Positions 8,619 through 18,400 of a stretch of DNA of 32,658 nt are shown piece by piece. The stretch covers positions 1 to 32,658 of the forward strand of contig JAIECJ010000162.1 of NCBI GenBank assembly GCA_029068555.1, in the 5' to 3' direction. This stretch comes from Lachnospiraceae bacterium (GTDB taxonomy: Bacteria; Bacillota; Clostridia; Lachnospirales; Lachnospiraceae). The position numbers and the translations under genes are program-made. Below the pieces are notes generated by a model. That model had not been told where the DNA came from. It saw nothing but the letters and a program-made list of their open reading frames with translations, and searched no databases. Numbering within the stretch: position 1 is the stretch's first letter; every line of letters begins with the position of its first letter.

Positions 8619-8893
8619 GTTACAAGCATCTAGCACAGTGAATATTAAGTAATTGGCAATTTGACTTGCCTATTTTCCTGATAGCACTACTCCCCAAGCC
8701 TCGACGTAGCCACCGCTACGCCTGCGTTTGTGAAGCAGCACGCTCAGAAAAATATTCTGCGTCAAACTATCCAAAACTTAATTTTCACTGTACTAGCCAT
8801 GCAAAAACACTCCGTAGCGGCTTGATGCATCTCAACCCCATCGCTGTCTCACGAACTTTGCAGCCAGTGCGAGATCCTGGGCTGAATTGTAAC
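8619..8893. mobile_element. GTTAC-type miniature repeat (copy C2), interrupted by MITE A
   Basis: The outer segments 8619-8629 and 8797-8893 align to the intact copy at 19540-19666: GTTACA(A/G)GCATC, CCATGCAAAA and CTTGATGCAT, then a block around TCACGAACTTTGCAG and GGCTGAA(T/C)TGT(A)AC. Between them lies the CTAG element. Compared with the 19.5-kb copy the left end is shorter, lacking the first ~25 bp. Flanking octamers ATCCCCCT and TTCCCCAC share 5 of 8 positions, so a target duplication is doubtful here. Confidence 0.6.
8630..8796. mobile_element. Complete CTAG-type MITE (copy A)
   Basis: This 167-bp element begins CTAGCACAGTGAATATTAAG (8630-8649) and its other end read inward is CTAGTACAGTGAAAATTAAG, giving 21-bp inverted repeats with two mismatches. 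The interior is an imperfect full-length palindrome centred on GTAGC CACC GCTAC at about 8709. The CTAG at both junctions and the surrounding repeat C2 allow the empty site GCATCTAGCCATGC to be reconstructed, consistent with TA duplication within CTAG. No transposase is encoded. Its right 77 bp match the window start exactly. Confidence 0.8.
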
Positions 8894-8921
8894 TTCCCCA
8901 CTACTTGCCACACATAAATAG

Positions 8922-8962
8922 CAAAACAAACACTTCCCCAAAATGAAGAAATGTTTGTTTTG
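8922..8962 (-). terminator. Terminator after the ABC permease operon
   Basis: A 15-bp stem pairs CAAAACAAACACTTC (8922-8936) with GAAATGTTTGTTTTG (8948-8962), with one mismatch that is wobble-compatible on one strand. It lies 22 bp downstream of the second permease stop. The stem is AT-rich with T-runs inside its descending arm. It may function from both directions. Confidence 0.65.
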
Positions 8963-8984
8963 TAAAACTTTGGCGTGCCATGTT

Positions 8985-9824
8985 TTAACCCTTGGCTGCT
9001 CCTGCCGTAATTCCTTTTACGAAGTACTTTTGGAACATGCAGAATATCGCAAGCGCTGGTACGATTGAAATAACCGTTCCTGCAAAGACAATATCCCATC
9101 TTGCTGAATACTGCCCTACAAATGCCGCAATTTCTACTGTTATCGTCTTAGCCTTTCCGCTTGGCAGTGCCAGATACGGCATCAGGTAATCATTCCAGAT
9201 ATTAAGTCCGTTCAAGATAACCATAGATGCGGTACAAGGTCCAAGCAACGGAAACGTCACTTTCCAGAATGTCTGAAACGGTGTGCACCCGTCAATCTGT
9301 GCCGCCTCCTCAATCTCTAAGGGAATGCCCTTCAGGAAGCTGCCATAGAGCAGTGTTCCAAAGGCAATTGAACCTGATATATAGCACACGATGGGACCTG
9401 CCATCGTTCCAAAAATATGGAATATCTTCATTTCCTTAAATAACGGAAACATGTACAAGTGGAACGGTATCATCATTCCTGCAAGAAAATATGTGTAAAT
9501 AAATGCTGTCAGTTTACTTTTCCTACGCTCAATCGCATATGCCGCAAGCGGCACAATGCAAATAATCAGCAATTCTGACACAACTGTCAGAAAAACGGAG
9601 TGGATAATCGCCGTTAGGAAATCTGACTGTTCAAACAAGTCTTTAAAATTTTGAAGGTACAGTGATGCCGGCAGGGCAACAGGGTCTTTCAAGATATCGC
9701 CATTGCTCTTAAAGGCAGACATCAGCGCAAAAAAGATTGGATAAACAAACAAAATAGCAAGCAGTACCGTGCAGACAAACAAGATAACATGACTGGGCCT
9801 CAATCGTTTCTTTGCTCTTTCCAT
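8985..9824 (-). CDS. Carbohydrate ABC transporter permease, MalG-like
   Basis: A 279-residue integral membrane permease of the CUT1 sugar importer class with about six membrane helices. The cytoplasmic loop that docks the ATPase carries the EAA motif EEAAQIDGCTPFQTFWKVTF, and the length is typical of MalG/LacG-type subunits. Its ATG shares one base with the stop codon of the first permease gene (TAATG), so the two are translationally coupled; the GGGAGG site lies inside the upstream gene. Together with its partner it should form the pore for oligosaccharides delivered by the lipoprotein encoded upstream. No ATPase gene lies nearby, so a shared MsmK/UgpC-like ATPase is expected. The family is certain, the substrate is inferred. 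Confidence 0.93.
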   Translation of the reverse strand: MERAKKRLRPSHVILFVCTVLLAILFVYPIFFALMSAFKSNGDILKDPVALPASLYLQNFKDLFEQSDFLTAIIHSVFLTVVSELLIICIVPLAAYAIERRKSKLTAFIYTYFLAGMMIPFHLYMFPLFKEMKIFHIFGTMAGPIVCYISGSIAFGTLLYGSFLKGIPLEIEEAAQIDGCTPFQTFWKVTFPLLGPCTASMVILNGLNIWNDYLMPYLALPSGKAKTITVEIAAFVGQYSARWDIVFAGTVISIVPALAIFCMFQKYFVKGITAGAAKG

Positions 9825-10708
9825 TACATCTGCACCTCCCTGCTCCTCAAGAATTTCTGCTGTAATGTGTTCAGTATGATAATGATGAACAGCAGCATGA
9901 TTCCCACTGCGGTTCCAAATCCCTGGCGTCCTTCATTGAAGCCTACCTTGTACAGCAGGTATACCAGTGTCTCCGATGTAAAGCCGGGACCTCCGTCCGT
10001 CATGACATTAATCTGATCAAATACCTTTAATCCGTTGATTAAGGACAATGTAAAGTTAATTGTGAAAGCACCTGATATCATGGGTATCGTGATATGGCGA
10101 AAACGCTGTATCGCTGTCGCGCCGTCAATCTGTGCCGCCTCAAGCAAATCTGTCGATACACTTTGAAGGGATGCCAGGTAAATTATCATGTAATATCCCG
10201 CGCCCTTCCAAATGAGTACCAGACCAATCATAATCAACGTCAGTGACGTATTACCAAGCCAGTCCTGTCTTGCATCCTCAAGACCAATATTTTTAAGAAT
10301 CGTATTAAATGTACCAAAATTGTAATTGTACATAATCTTCCATATAAAACCAGAAACAATACCGCTTACTAATACCGGCAGATAAAATGCACTCCTGAAT
10401 GCATTCTTTCCCCATCTGACATTATCCACGATCAAAGCCAGCACAAGCGCCATGACATTCTCACAAATGGATATAAACACCGTGAGAATCACAGTATTTT
10501 TCAAGGCGTTTCCAAAACGGGCACTGGAAAAAATTTCCTTATAATTTGCCAATCCGATAAATTTCACGTTCGGGCTGATGCCATCCCATGATGTGAAACT
10601 GTAATACACGCTGGAAATTGTCGGTACAATGATAAAAAGGGTAAAAAAAATAAACGCAGGTGCAATAAATGCAATTGTAACCTTATCCAATCCTTTTTTC
10701 TGTTTCAT
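9824..10708 (-). CDS. Carbohydrate ABC transporter permease, MalF/UgpA-like
   Basis: The first permease subunit of the same importer, 294 residues from the ATG at 10708. That start has GGGAGG 5 nt upstream; the longer frame to 10762 adds a basic stretch without a ribosome site. About six hydrophobic helices are visible, starting with VTIAFIAPAFIFFTLFIIVP, and the EAA loop reads LEAAQIDGATAIQRFRHITIP. The gene is 110 bp downstream of the binding-protein gene with a stable hairpin between them, an arrangement that often lets the binding protein be made in excess. It overlaps the next permease by one base. Confidence 0.93.
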   Translation of the reverse strand: MKQKKGLDKVTIAFIAPAFIFFTLFIIVPTISSVYYSFTSWDGISPNVKFIGLANYKEIFSSARFGNALKNTVILTVFISICENVMALVLALIVDNVRWGKNAFRSAFYLPVLVSGIVSGFIWKIMYNYNFGTFNTILKNIGLEDARQDWLGNTSLTLIMIGLVLIWKGAGYYMIIYLASLQSVSTDLLEAAQIDGATAIQRFRHITIPMISGAFTINFTLSLINGLKVFDQINVMTDGGPGFTSETLVYLLYKVGFNEGRQGFGTAVGIMLLFIIIILNTLQQKFLRSREVQM

Positions 10709-10757
10709 GTAATCCTCCCTTCTTGTCAGGATATGTTTAAAAGCTTTTATGAACCGG

Positions 10758-10790
10758 AACACTCAGACGGCGTTTTGCCGCCTAAGTGTT
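10758..10790 (-). promoter_or_regulatory. Intercistronic hairpin between binding-protein and permease genes
   Basis: AACACTTAGGCGG and CCGTCTGAGTGTT can pair along their whole length, including two G-U pairs in RNA, around a short CAAAACG-type loop. There is no following U-run, so full termination is unlikely. In CUT1 operons such hairpins commonly stabilise the upstream binding-protein mRNA; that role is inferred. Confidence 0.6.
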
Positions 10791-10818
10791 TCCTGTTATC
10801 TTACCGCAATCTGAAGTT

Positions 10819-12234
10819 TTATTCAATCCCTACTCCTGTGGTGGGGTTAAAGCTTTCCATTCCGACATTCCATGTCTTTACCAGCTCCTCACATGCGGAA
10901 TCAATATCCCTTGTGCCCTGCAATACTTCTATCAATGTCTTGTAGGTGAAGTTTCTGAAATCAGGCGGAAGCTCATTGTCACCTGTCATCGTGTTCCACA
11001 TGGGTGAGAGCTTGTCTGCCGAAGCTGTCGCATCAATCACCTCCTGGAATACAGGGGATACATCGAGTGCAGGTTCTGCCACTGTTGACGGAATCGCGCT
11101 CAGTGTCTGGCAGTATACGCAATAGTTTTCCGGTGCATAGAAGAACTTGATAAACTCCTCTGCTGCGGCTTTCTTGTTCGGATCCTGTGCCGCTTCTGCC
11201 GAGATTGCAAGTCCGCTGGCGCCACCGCCGCCTACAAGCCTTGTCTTGCCGTCCGGACTCGGAACCGCAAACCATCCCATCTCAAAATCTCCATCTGCCT
11301 GCTCAATCTGAGAAAACATATGTGTACCAGAGTACATCATTGCCGCCATGTCATTTACAAGAAACGTCGTAATCTGTGCATCCGGTGTCGACACCCATCC
11401 ATCCTGTGCGTACTGCAATATATCCTGAAGCTCAGTAAACGTATTTTTAATAGAATCATCTGTAAAAGTCTTTGTACCTTCATAGCAGTGCTTGATGAAA
11501 TCCTCATCCTGGCTTAACACCTGATCGTTGTATGCCTTATAGAACCAGAATCCCATATGCCAGATGTCCTGACCGCCCACTACCAGCGGAGACATATCGC
11601 CTGCATCCTGAATGCTTTGGCACAGTGCAAGGAATTCATCATACGTCTTTGGCTCCTCGAAGCCCTTCTCGTCAAAATATGTCTTGTTGTATATAATTCC
11701 GTTGGTGTTCTCGCCTGCAAGCGGCGCCGTGTAGGTCACACCGTCAAATGCTGTCGTCGTCTTGAACAGGCTCACGATATCATCCGGCAGCGGCGCGAGC
11801 TTTCCTGCCCGCACATACACAGCTGTGTCCCTCATCTCCATCACGTCCGGAAATTCCCCCACGCTGTCCTTGGTTTTGATAAACTCACTGTAAGCGCCCC
11901 CGTTTCCGGGTTCAATAGTCACTGTAATATTCTCATATGTTTCATTAAACTTATCCACAATTGTGTTCATGGACTGCTTTGCACCGTCATCTCCGTCAGC
12001 AAAGATAAACGTAAGCTCCGTCGGCTCTGTCACAATTGCATTTGCAGCGTCTGCCTCCGGTGTGCTTTCATTTGCTGCTGGTGCTTCAGCCGCAGGCTGG
12101 CTTTCTGATTTCTGTGTACCTGTGTCCGCCGCAGGAGCATCCCCTGTGCTGTCTGTTTTGCTGTTTCCGCATCCTGACAATAAAGTCGTCATCATTGCCA
12201 CAGCCATCAAACCTGATACAATTTTCTTTTTCAT
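10819..12234 (-). CDS. Extracellular sugar-binding lipoprotein (ABC family 1 solute-binding protein)
   Basis: This protein captures an oligosaccharide outside the cell and delivers it to the two permeases encoded downstream. It has 471 residues with a lipoprotein signal peptide ending in LLSGC, the lipidated cysteine being C22, followed by a Thr/Ala/Glu-rich linker of about 55 residues. The mature part has the family-1 binding-protein pattern: LTFIFADGDDGAKQ at the N-terminus, the segment VDKFNETYENITVTIEPG, and a C-terminal AAAEFIKFFYAPENY. The ATG has AAGGAG 6 nt upstream. Its own promoter and candidate operator lie at 12310-12373. The ligand is likely a uronic-acid-containing oligosaccharide, from the neighbouring lyase and GH88; the binding-site residues themselves were not read. 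Confidence 0.93.
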   Translation of the reverse strand: MKKKIVSGLMAVAMMTTLLSGCGNSKTDSTGDAPAADTGTQKSESQPAAEAPAANESTPEADAANAIVTEPTELTFIFADGDDGAKQSMNTIVDKFNETYENITVTIEPGNGGAYSEFIKTKDSVGEFPDVMEMRDTAVYVRAGKLAPLPDDIVSLFKTTTAFDGVTYTAPLAGENTNGIIYNKTYFDEKGFEEPKTYDEFLALCQSIQDAGDMSPLVVGGQDIWHMGFWFYKAYNDQVLSQDEDFIKHCYEGTKTFTDDSIKNTFTELQDILQYAQDGWVSTPDAQITTFLVNDMAAMMYSGTHMFSQIEQADGDFEMGWFAVPSPDGKTRLVGGGGASGLAISAEAAQDPNKKAAAEEFIKFFYAPENYCVYCQTLSAIPSTVAEPALDVSPVFQEVIDATASADKLSPMWNTMTGDNELPPDFRNFTYKTLIEVLQGTRDIDSACEELVKTWNVGMESFNPTTGVGIE

Positions 12235-12309
12235 GTTATTCTCCTTCCCATATTACGTATTTTAATGCTCTCCTTCGCTTTCGCATCCGGTGTTTTATCT
12301 TGTATCTAT

Positions 12310-12373
12310 ACTATATCAAGGTTTAAAAACTTAAAAAATATGGTTTTTTTAGTTCAGTATACGTTTTTTTAAG
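12310..12373 (-). promoter_or_regulatory. Promoter and candidate AraC-type operator of the binding-protein operon
   Basis: On the minus strand a -10 TATAGT lies at 12310-12315 with no good -35, as expected for an activated promoter. Upstream are two direct half-sites 20 bp apart: CTTAAAAAAACGTATA (12358-12373) and CTAAAAAAACCATA (12339-12352). The second overlaps the -35 zone and begins 37 bp before the -10. A matching pair precedes the lyase gene at 19725-19760. The predicted leader to the ATG is about 70 nt. Binding by the YesN-type regulator is inference. Confidence 0.5.
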
Positions 12374-12385
12374 ATTTATATTTTG

Positions 12386-12420
12386 AAAAAAGCGTGGTTC
12401 TGACAAAACACACGCTTTTT
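12386..12420 (-). terminator. Rho-independent terminator of the lyase gene
   Basis: The stem AAAAAGCGTG/CACGCTTTTT (12387-12396 with 12411-12420) encloses a 14-nt loop and is followed on the minus strand by further T residues. It starts 14 bp after the lyase stop codon and separates the lyase from the binding-protein promoter. The A/T arms are symmetrical, so it could also work in the other direction. Confidence 0.8.
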
Positions 12421-12433
12421 CCCACTGACTGTT

Positions 12434-15400
12434 TTACTTTTTGGTCGTAATATTTTTTGATACAATATTAAATGTCACAACCTTGCCGCCTGCAAATGTT
12501 TCCCCATCACCATTGATTATGACAGATGCTTTTCCTTTATATACATTGTTGGCATATGTAATATATGGTGCCAGCACATGATACTCCTCAGGTGTAATTT
12601 CCCTATATCTCTTACCATCTTTTACTTCTATCTTAAAGGAAACTGTCTGCGCATTCCCGTCGAACTGTACATTTTTAAGCTTTTTGCCGTCATCATCCAC
12701 AACAGTCACTCTCGCCTTGGCAAGGTCGTACAAATTGTCGGACGGATAGACCTTATAGGAAGTTTCTATCGTGCCGCAGTAATTGCCCTTTCCCTGTATC
12801 TGCACAGTTACCATGCCATCCGTCTTACTGAGATCAAGCTTATTTTTCCCTTTCATCTCTGTTCCGTCAGAAAGCCTGTATGTCACTGTATAATCGGAAG
12901 CTTTCAGCAGGACATCATCAACCGTCACATAAAGATTCGTTTTATAAACGGCTGGTTTTGTATAAACTTTATCAAGCGCTGCTGCCTGATAATTCTGTCT
13001 GCTCAAGTCAGCCGGCACAATCTGAAACGTTCCTTTTTGGTTTGTGACATTTTTCACGCCCTTGTAATTGCCAAGGAACGTTACGCTGTATTTCGCCTTA
13101 TCTGTCACCTTCTTATTGCCGCTGTAGGTAATCTTATAGTCTTTCCCCTCCTCCAAGACTGTGTCATTGTTGCTAACGATAAGGTCACCCTCCTCAAAAA
13201 CAGCGCCAAATCTTGTATACACATATTCCTTTGACTGTACTGTGTTTGCGTCAATCTTTAAGTTTCTGATATCCGTACAGGGTTTAATTTTATAGGACTT
13301 TGTAACACGACATCCTGTATAGATTCCGGTTCCCACAACGGTAAACTTCTGCGTTCCTGCGGTTATTTTGTCGCCGCTCATTACTACATAATAATTATCT
13401 GCACTTACCTGCTGCTTATCCTTTGTATTGGAAACCAAAAACAGCGGTTCATGTTCCGTTCCGTCATACATAATGTCGCTCATGCGATTGTCCAGTTCTA
13501 CGGTAAACTTCTGCAGGGTGTTTTTCCCAACAACACTTACTTTCATTTTTCGTTCTCCAGCATAGTTTCCTTTGCCAGTAAGCGTTATCTCTTTATCATT
13601 GTCCGCAGATGTCCACTTTTTACCGGCATCACTCATCGTAAAGTCCTGATTTGCCTTTAATAACCGGCCATTGTAATACACTACGGGCGCAGCCTTTTTA
13701 TTCTCGACAACGACCAGCGGTTCAGTTGCCGCTATTCCTTCCTCCTGTGCTGCAATGCTCTTTGGCTGAATCGCAAAGTAAAGGACAGCGTTCCCTTTCA
13801 GATTATTTTTACCTATTATGGTAATTTTGGGCTGCTGCGTACTTTTTGCATTTGCCGCCGGAACCTTGATATTGTTTGCATACTTCACCGTATAATCTGT
13901 ACCGTTTGTAAGCAGTTCGCCATTGTTTACGACTGTAATTTCAGGCGTAATGGCACTTCCGGTATAAGTATACAGGGCATCTGTCACAATTATATTATCT
14001 GTGGAGCAATAATACGGTATGCCGTCTACTGTTATCCGCAGGCCAGTGCTGACTGTATAGGTAAATACTGCAACAGTACTGCTTACTCCCTCCTTGGCTG
14101 CTATCGCTTTGATGGTCATATCCCGATTGACCGGAATCGGATTTTTGTAAAGCAGTTCATCCTTTATTGCCGGCTCGCTTTCGTCCGTTGTATAATAGAT
14201 TTCCGCTCCTTCTGTCGCACAGGTCAGCGTAATCCGCGTACCCTTAAGCAACACTTCCGTACCTGAAACCTTGTCCGCAGCCGGTGCACTCACTTGTTCT
14301 GGTTTGTCATCCCCGCCTTGGCTTCCGCCGGAGACTTCATATACAAACGTGCTGACCGCACTCGTATTCTGTCCCTTTACTGCAATCGCCTTGATGGTCA
14401 CTGTCTCATTCACAACAATCGGGTTCTCATAAAGTGTTCCATTTAATGCTGTCGGCTCACTTTTGTCTGTCGTATAGTAAATGAATGCTTCTCCTGTTAC
14501 ACAGCTCAATGTAACCTTTGTTCCCTTAGCAATCTTGCCTGACTGCACATCCGCGGTTGGCGCATAGACAAATTTATCTGGGTCTGTCTGCGCTATTGTG
14601 TATGTATAGGTGACGACTTCGCTATTCCGATAACCGTCCTTAACTGCCATTGCCTTGATGGTTACAGGAGCATTGACCACAATCGGGTACTTGTAAAGCA
14701 GCTCGTCCTTTACTTCTGGATTGCTTCCGTCTATTGTATAATAGATTGCCGCTCCTTCTGTCGCACAAGTCAATGTAACCTCCGTGTCCGCCAGAATTTC
14801 ACCTGACGGGATGCTCGCGGCCGGAGCAGATACCACATCCTCCGCAGGCTTGTCAAATAGCAGACTATCATATGCTTCCTGCAGCTCACGAAGCGCATTG
14901 TTAATATCTGACTGCGAGGCATTTCCGTCTTTGGCATCCTGTAAACACGTCTTTGCCGCTTCCAGTTTTTCCGAATATGCCTGCCAGCTATCAGTGGTAT
15001 ATTTATGGTCGTCATTATTTACCTCCGACAGACCATTGAGATATTCCTCCAATGCACTTGTGTCAACCAACGGCGCATCCTTCAATGCGACATCCGCTGT
15101 ATTATAAACCAATATAAAACGTTCGTTGTTCGTTACTGTATCACTCTCCACCGTTTTCCTTGTTCCTAAATACAACGTAAGCACCGCATTTTGCGGGTCA
15201 TCCCCATTCTCTACATTGACGTTCAATATCCTATTTTCAAACGCTTTTGCTTCCAAATAAAAGAAGCTGGCGCCTGTTCCCTTTAATATAAACTTTTCAT
15301 TTTCGCCAACTGTAACAGCATCCGCTTTTATTACATTTCCATCGTTATACGTATCTTCTTTGACAGACAGGTACCTGTTTGTCTTTACACAACGCACTGC

Positions 15401-18400
15401 ACAGCTACCATCCGCCTGATTTTCCATCTGGAAAAACGGTGCATCTGCTTTCCTGCCTGAAACAGTCAGCGTGCCGGATTCGTCCACTGTAAAGTAGGAG
15501 TTAAGTGTCTCCGGTATGTTATCCTGTATCTCCCCATATTTTTTGACATCGTTCCATGTCCGCTGATACCAAGGCTCTAAACGCGTCCGTAGCTGGAAAT
15601 ATGGCTCTGCCGCCTTTGTTGCTTCACCATTGTATGTCGTTAAAGTGCCAAAATTCAAATGGTCATTGTTTACAAAGCCCTGCGGCCGCATCGCTTCTGC
15701 TGCTTTCTTCATCCACGTCACATCAACACCATCTACCTTGGAGTAATGCGCCAGTGGAAGTTCATATACGGAGCGTAGCTCTCCACGGTTAATCTTTTCA
15801 CTGTCTATGGAACTCCATCTGTTTCGTCCGAAAACATCTGTCAAAGGCTCCATTTTTAAATTCTCTGTGTCGTATAAATTATACTGTGCCGCCCAGTTAA
15901 AAGCTTTTGCCAGACGGTTGTCATATAAGCTCCACAAGTCAATTCCCTGCTTTTCCACAATCACACATACATCAGCAAGCAGACTGATGCCGAACTGTGC
16001 ATGCGCCTGATCCCTGAAGCTCTCCACAGACTGCCCCCAATCGCTCACATAAACCGCAACGGAACCGTTTGTGTGAATATCCTGATACAGGTAGACGGCC
16101 CGCTCAAAAATCTCGGTATTTTCGCAGACTGCACCGATAGATACCATTCCCGCCATAGCAGCCGTATCCCAGTTGCCGTTGGCAATCATAGGCAGACCCA
16201 AATCCTGTATCACCGGATAAATGACATTGAGCATCATGTCCTGATATTTCTTGAAGTCTTCATCTGAATAACCACTGTAACCACCATGATAATACTTTAA
16301 GATTTCCGCTGCATTGTTCATACGGTATGTACTGATAGCAGCGCCTAGAATCCTGTCCCTGCCATCCAAGATTTTTAATCCGCACCATGCGTTCAGTATT
16401 TCCACACCCTTTGCGGCATACTTGTCCTCGCCTGTTATCACCCACTGCAGGGCGTTAAAATATGCCGCGTTAGAAGACCGCTCATATGCCGCTATATTTC
16501 CATGCCCTGCCGGGTCACCTCTGCCGACTGCTTCATACGCAGTTACCGCATAAGAATCATTGGACATATTGTATGGAACCTGATTGACCAGTCTCTGGTA
16601 ATCGGAATACCATGGCTCCACTTTCTTTGCAACATGCGCCTTCATTGCGTCGAGCTGCACCTCACTGTGGGCAAGCGCAAGATGGTTGAATATCCTGACC
16701 TTTACTTTTTCTTCCTGATTCTCATACTTTACCGTAAATTCATATAGCTTCGGTTCAAGATTCCCTATCTCCGTATACAGTGCATCCTTTTCTGCATCAT
16801 AGGCTACCGTGTGCCCTTCAACTATATAGTTTTCCGGAGTCTTATCCTGATTGACCGGTTTCCAGAACAATCTGGCAGAGGAGCCGTTTACCTCCTGTAA
16901 TACTTTCAGCCTGTCCTCATTTTCTACTTCTTCCAGATAAAAACGGAATACATCATCACTTTTTCCACATTTCAATGTATCACTTTCTACATATACTGGA
17001 CTGACTGCGCCAGAACTATCACGCAGTGCCTGTAGGTGACTTGCAATCGTATAATATTGGGAATCCGCATAATACTGCACATCAAAACGCTCATTCCAAT
17101 TAACATCCGGCGCTGTTGCCTTTATAATGTATTTCCCGCTGCTCTCCTGACTCCAATACGACTTACTGGCGTCATTTTCCGCAAAATAATTCTGAATTGT
17201 CAGAAATTTTCCGTCCGCCAGATTTTCAAAAGCATAGGTTGTCTTTGTCGCACCGTAGCTTTCCTGTTCAAATTTGTCATACTGATAAATATGCAGCCCG
17301 AACAGGCTTGCGTCATTGGCAGTCCCGGATGTCTTGACAGTGCCGTCCCCGTCTACTTTCAGATACTTATTGTCTGCCGTTTTTATCCGGATAACTTTCT
17401 GGATAACGGATCCGTTGTCATAGTAGCTGCCGACTGTCGTTTTGCGTTCCAGCCCTTCAGGTTTCTCGTCATTGGGGGAGGAAACGACCAGTTTCGGCTT
17501 TCCGGAATCGCTCCGGGTGGAATTGATTTCCACGGCACTAATCGCGGTATCATCCACCGTCGTTGTCGTAAAATGAATACACGCTGTTTTGTCGCCCTTT
17601 TCCATCTTACTTTTTATGAACGCAGTCAGGTCGATTTCCAACTTGCTCGGATCCGTCCAGGCCAGTTCCTCATAGAGAGGTTCTCCCGCATCTAATGGAC
17701 GGTTGTTCCATGTAATATTGCCTGTTGTCCACTCCTCTTTTCCGTCCGTACTGTCATCTGCCCGCAAAAATTCACTGCACGCAGTTACGACAACCGGTTT
17801 CTGGGCTCCTTTTGCATAAGTGCCGCAAAATATGATTTTATCGGCATCTGGGGCAATATTGGACAAATCAAAACGCAGATAAACATGCCTGCTCTTTCCG
17901 AAAATCAGCGTGCCGGAAGATGCGTTATTTGCAGTGCCCTTACTTGAATCAACATACGCGTCGTCAAAAATATTGTAAACAGATGTCTTAACAACCAATG
18001 CCGGTTTCTTGGATTTATCCGTATTTTTCAGCGCCCCGATATCTACTGCCGTGTCGCTGTCACTGTCGGGATTTGCAGTTGTGATATGGATGCAAGCAGT
18101 CTCGGCGCCCGCCTGCTTCTTCGCTTTGATAAAGTCGGTTAAGTCAAGTTCCAGGTTTCCCGAACTCCATTCCAATGCATCATAGAGGACATTGTCTTTG
18201 TCCAACGGTCTGTTCGTATAAGTAATATTGTCCGTTGTCCACTGATCCTTACTGTCATTTGATTCATCCTGCCGTAAATACTCGCTGCTCTCTTTCACAA
18301 CAATTGTGTTCGACAGATTGGCGCTTCCCATATAGATTCCACGGAATATAATTTTGTTGGAATTTTCCTCGATGTCCGCCAGGTCAAACCGAAGATAGAC

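Larger units (their letters stand above)
8535..8984. other. 450-bp intergenic region between kinase and permease genes
   Basis: No gene is supported here. The region holds the likely kinase promoter (8535-8618), a GTTAC-type repeat interrupted by a complete CTAG-type element (8619-8893), and the terminator of the permease operon (8922-8962), each listed separately. Short open frames across it are repeat-derived. Confidence 0.7.

Noticed and set aside
17036..17695. Plus-strand open frame of 219 codons, with similar ones at 12578-13234 and 11557-12108
   Set aside because: They are antisense shadows within the lyase and binding-protein genes; no start signals and no family resemblance.
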